Below, one piece after another: positions 62,386-64,000 of a DNA stretch of 64,000 nucleotides (within the stretch, counting starts at the first letter, position 1; each line of letters starts with the position of its first letter). The stretch comes from Nostoc commune NIES-4072. GTDB taxonomy: Bacteria; Cyanobacteriota; Cyanobacteriia; Cyanobacteriales; Nostocaceae. A program made the position numbers and the translations under genes. The DNA lies in NCBI RefSeq assembly GCF_003113895.1, contig NZ_BDUD01000001.1, forward strand, positions 962,416 through 1,026,415, written 5' to 3'. The notes under the pieces were generated by a model. That model searched no databases, was not told where the DNA came from, and saw only the letters and a list, made by a program, of their open reading frames with translations.

Positions 62386-63885
62386 ATGTCTAACCATCCT
62401 TTGAACGTTGCAAGATCAACATTATTTTGGCGGCGTCTATTCGCTATTGTTTTCACTAGTAGTTCGTTGCTCCCCAACTTTGGAAGCGAACCAGCAAGGG
62501 CACAAGTAACCCAGTATTGTCAATTATCATCAACGGCGGCACAAGAAAAAGAAAACTTACGTTTGTCAGCCCTCAAAGGCAAACCAGATGCCCAAACCCG
62601 CTATCAAAACATTGTAAAAAAACAAGCGCAGGAATTACAGGAGTGTCGCACTAGGACTTGGCCGCAAGTCCAAGCCATTTGGTTGCGCTTGTATCCTTGT
62701 GATATTCAGCCAGGAATAATTGACCAGATTATGGATCGGATTGTCAACCGTGGCTATAATCAAGTTTATTTAGAAGTATTTTACGACGGGCAGGCATTAT
62801 TGCCAGCAAAAGCTAACCCGACGGTTTGGCCTTCTGTAATTCGCACCCCAGGAGCAGAAAACGCCGATTTACTCGCTACAGCAATTCAAAAAGGTCGGCA
62901 ACGCGGTTTAAAGGTTTACGCCTGGATGTTTACTACCAATTTCGGCTATACTTACGCCCAGCGCCGAGATAGAGAAAGTGCGATCGCTCGTAATGGTAAA
63001 GGTCAAACGAGCCTATATGTAGTAGATAACGGCTCTCAAGTATTTATCGACCCCTACAACTTGCAAGCAAAACGCGACTACTACCAATTAGTAAAAGAAA
63101 TTTTGCGCCGTCGCCCAGATGGCTTGCTATTAGACTATGTGCGCTATCCCCGACAAGCAGGAAGTGATTCCATCGCCACCAAAGTTTCAGATTTATGGCT
63201 ATTTAGTCCCGCAACCCAAGAAGCTTTATTTAAACGGGCACTAAATTACAAAGGGCTGGAATTGATTCGGCGCTTTTTGAGTAAGGGATTTGTCGGCGCT
63301 GGAGATATAGCGGAAGTTGATAAACTTTATCCTCAAGAAGGGGAACCTCTGTGGCAAGGACGCATTCCCTCACCAGCGCAAAAATCAATCCTGTCTGCAA
63401 CCGATAGACAGCCGCTTTTACAATGGGAATTATGGCAGCTTGCTGTTGCCCACGCTATGCAAGGAATTTTAGATTTTGTCACCATAGCCAGTTATCCAGC
63501 AAAGCAGCAAGGTATTTCCACGGGAGTAGTGTTTTTCCCGGATGGCAACCAAACTGTAGGACAAGGATATGATTCCCGTTTGCAACCTTGGGATCGCTTC
63601 CCTACTTCATTGCAGTGGCATCCTATGGCTTATGGAAATTGCGGTAATGCCAGTTGTATTGTGACGCAAGTGCAACGAGTTTTGAGTATGGCAAAACCGG
63701 GTACGCAGATAATCCCAGCTTTAGCAGGCAAATGGGGAGAATCTATTAGTAATCGTCCATCCCTAGAAGCGCAAATGCAGGCACTTCGCAAATTTTCCCC
63801 TCAACTGAAGGGAGTTAGCCATTTTGCCTATTCTTGGCAATATCCTGAGAGTGATAACGATCGCAAATTTTGTCGTACTCGGTAA
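62386..63885 (+). CDS. GHL10-type (family 10-like) glycoside hydrolase-like protein
   Basis: A 499-residue exported protein: basic N-terminus and hydrophobic stretch (RRLFAIVFTSSSLLPNFG) form a signal peptide with cleavage near ARA-Q. The TIM-barrel core has AIWLRLYPCDIQPGIIDQIM, GYNQVYLEVFYDGQALLP, LKVYAWMFTTNFGYTY, PDGLLLDYVRYPR (Asp in LLDYVRYP) and LQWHPMAYGNCG, the blocks of DUF187/GHL10. The substrate is unknown; a cell-wall or sheath polysaccharide is plausible. No enzyme of this family has a settled function in cyanobacteria. ATG 62386 is the only good start. Confidence 0.75.
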   Translation: MSNHPLNVARSTLFWRRLFAIVFTSSSLLPNFGSEPARAQVTQYCQLSSTAAQEKENLRLSALKGKPDAQTRYQNIVKKQAQELQECRTRTWPQVQAIWLRLYPCDIQPGIIDQIMDRIVNRGYNQVYLEVFYDGQALLPAKANPTVWPSVIRTPGAENADLLATAIQKGRQRGLKVYAWMFTTNFGYTYAQRRDRESAIARNGKGQTSLYVVDNGSQVFIDPYNLQAKRDYYQLVKEILRRRPDGLLLDYVRYPRQAGSDSIATKVSDLWLFSPATQEALFKRALNYKGLELIRRFLSKGFVGAGDIAEVDKLYPQEGEPLWQGRIPSPAQKSILSATDRQPLLQWELWQLAVAHAMQGILDFVTIASYPAKQQGISTGVVFFPDGNQTVGQGYDSRLQPWDRFPTSLQWHPMAYGNCGNASCIVTQVQRVLSMAKPGTQIIPALAGKWGESISNRPSLEAQMQALRKFSPQLKGVSHFAYSWQYPESDNDRKFCRTR

Positions 63886-64000
63886 ACAGCAGATACTAAA
63901 TATCCACATCGTAAGACTTCTAAAAAACTTTTTGGTTTACTGATTGCCAAATTTATGTTGTAAGTAATAAGTTACATGCCCTGTGATAATTTAAGAGGTG

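Noticed and set aside
1..64000. tRNA, rRNA genes, CRISPR arrays, prophage
   Set aside because: Reading through the window I found no cloverleaf with a TTCGA loop, no rRNA segment, no regularly spaced repeats and no phage structural genes. A tRNAscan or CRISPR finder run would be decisive.

Overview
The window looks like chromosomal DNA of a filamentous, probably heterocyst-forming cyanobacterium close to Nostoc/Anabaena. The evidence is the very frequent HIP1 octamer (GCGATCGC), the photosynthetic genes psb27, ndhD, ndhF and an RbcR-type LysR gene, a close match by eye to the Anabaena heterocyst regulator DevH, and the short tandem heptamer repeats, REP-like palindromes and MITEs typical of Nostoc intergenic DNA. 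All family assignments come from reading the sequence; no database search was run.

Layout. 0-6 kb: a cut-off DUF1361 membrane protein, a baeRF release-factor-like protein, and an ATPase/DUF4276 gene pair whose second gene is split by an intact IS66-type element with an 8-bp target duplication. 6-17 kb: a PEP-synthase-like enzyme, MgtC-like protein, RecF, a Ca-type P-ATPase and a propeller/transglutaminase protein. 17-23 kb: small genes, a Cas4-like nuclease, a phosphohexomutase, then several toxin-antitoxin-type pairs (BrnT/BrnA, DUF5615/DUF433), DUF29 and Uma2. 23-29 kb: ndhD and ndhF of NDH-1, separated by a HEPN/MNT pair and a frameshifted YgiT-type zinc-finger gene, all on the same strand. 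29-39 kb: thioredoxin, NnrU/Z-ISO-like protein, RbcR, a Ser/Thr kinase followed by three anchored binding proteins with the same N-terminus, and DevH. 39-54 kb: a DALR-domain protein, a putative small RNA, a HAD phosphatase, PolA, Psb27, PAP2, two COG4705 paralogues, a PepSY protein beside a two-component system, CofH and a membrane glycosyltransferase. 54-64 kb: a metal region with a YtkA-like membrane protein, CbtB, a multicopper oxidase, an iron-uptake lipoprotein, a ferritin-like protein, an FTR1 permease, a metal/siderophore binding protein and a GHL10-type protein.

How the parts work together. The multicopper oxidase, lipoprotein, ferritin-like protein and FTR1 permease form a credible oxidative iron-uptake and storage unit, comparable in logic to Fet3/Ftr1 or EfeUOB. 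Two same-orientation copies of one MITE bracket it together with cbtB. NdhD and NdhF are proton-pumping subunits of NDH-1, and RbcR and DevH lie nearby as regulators of carbon and heterocyst functions. The response regulator and histidine kinase sit beside a PepSY protein and membrane proteins, suggesting a shared envelope or ion signal (inference).

The observations I would check first are: the cleanly interrupted ATPase/TOPRIM-like pair; the HEPN/MNT cassette bracketed by about 67-bp direct repeats inside the ndh region; the YgiT-type gene whose two frames meet exactly at an A_AAA_AAG slippery heptamer; a promoter-plus-hairpin small RNA with a 10-nt match to the complement of the Yfr1 core; in-frame low-complexity repeat insertions in three unrelated proteins; and a MITE pair whose 21-bp core is inverted between copies.
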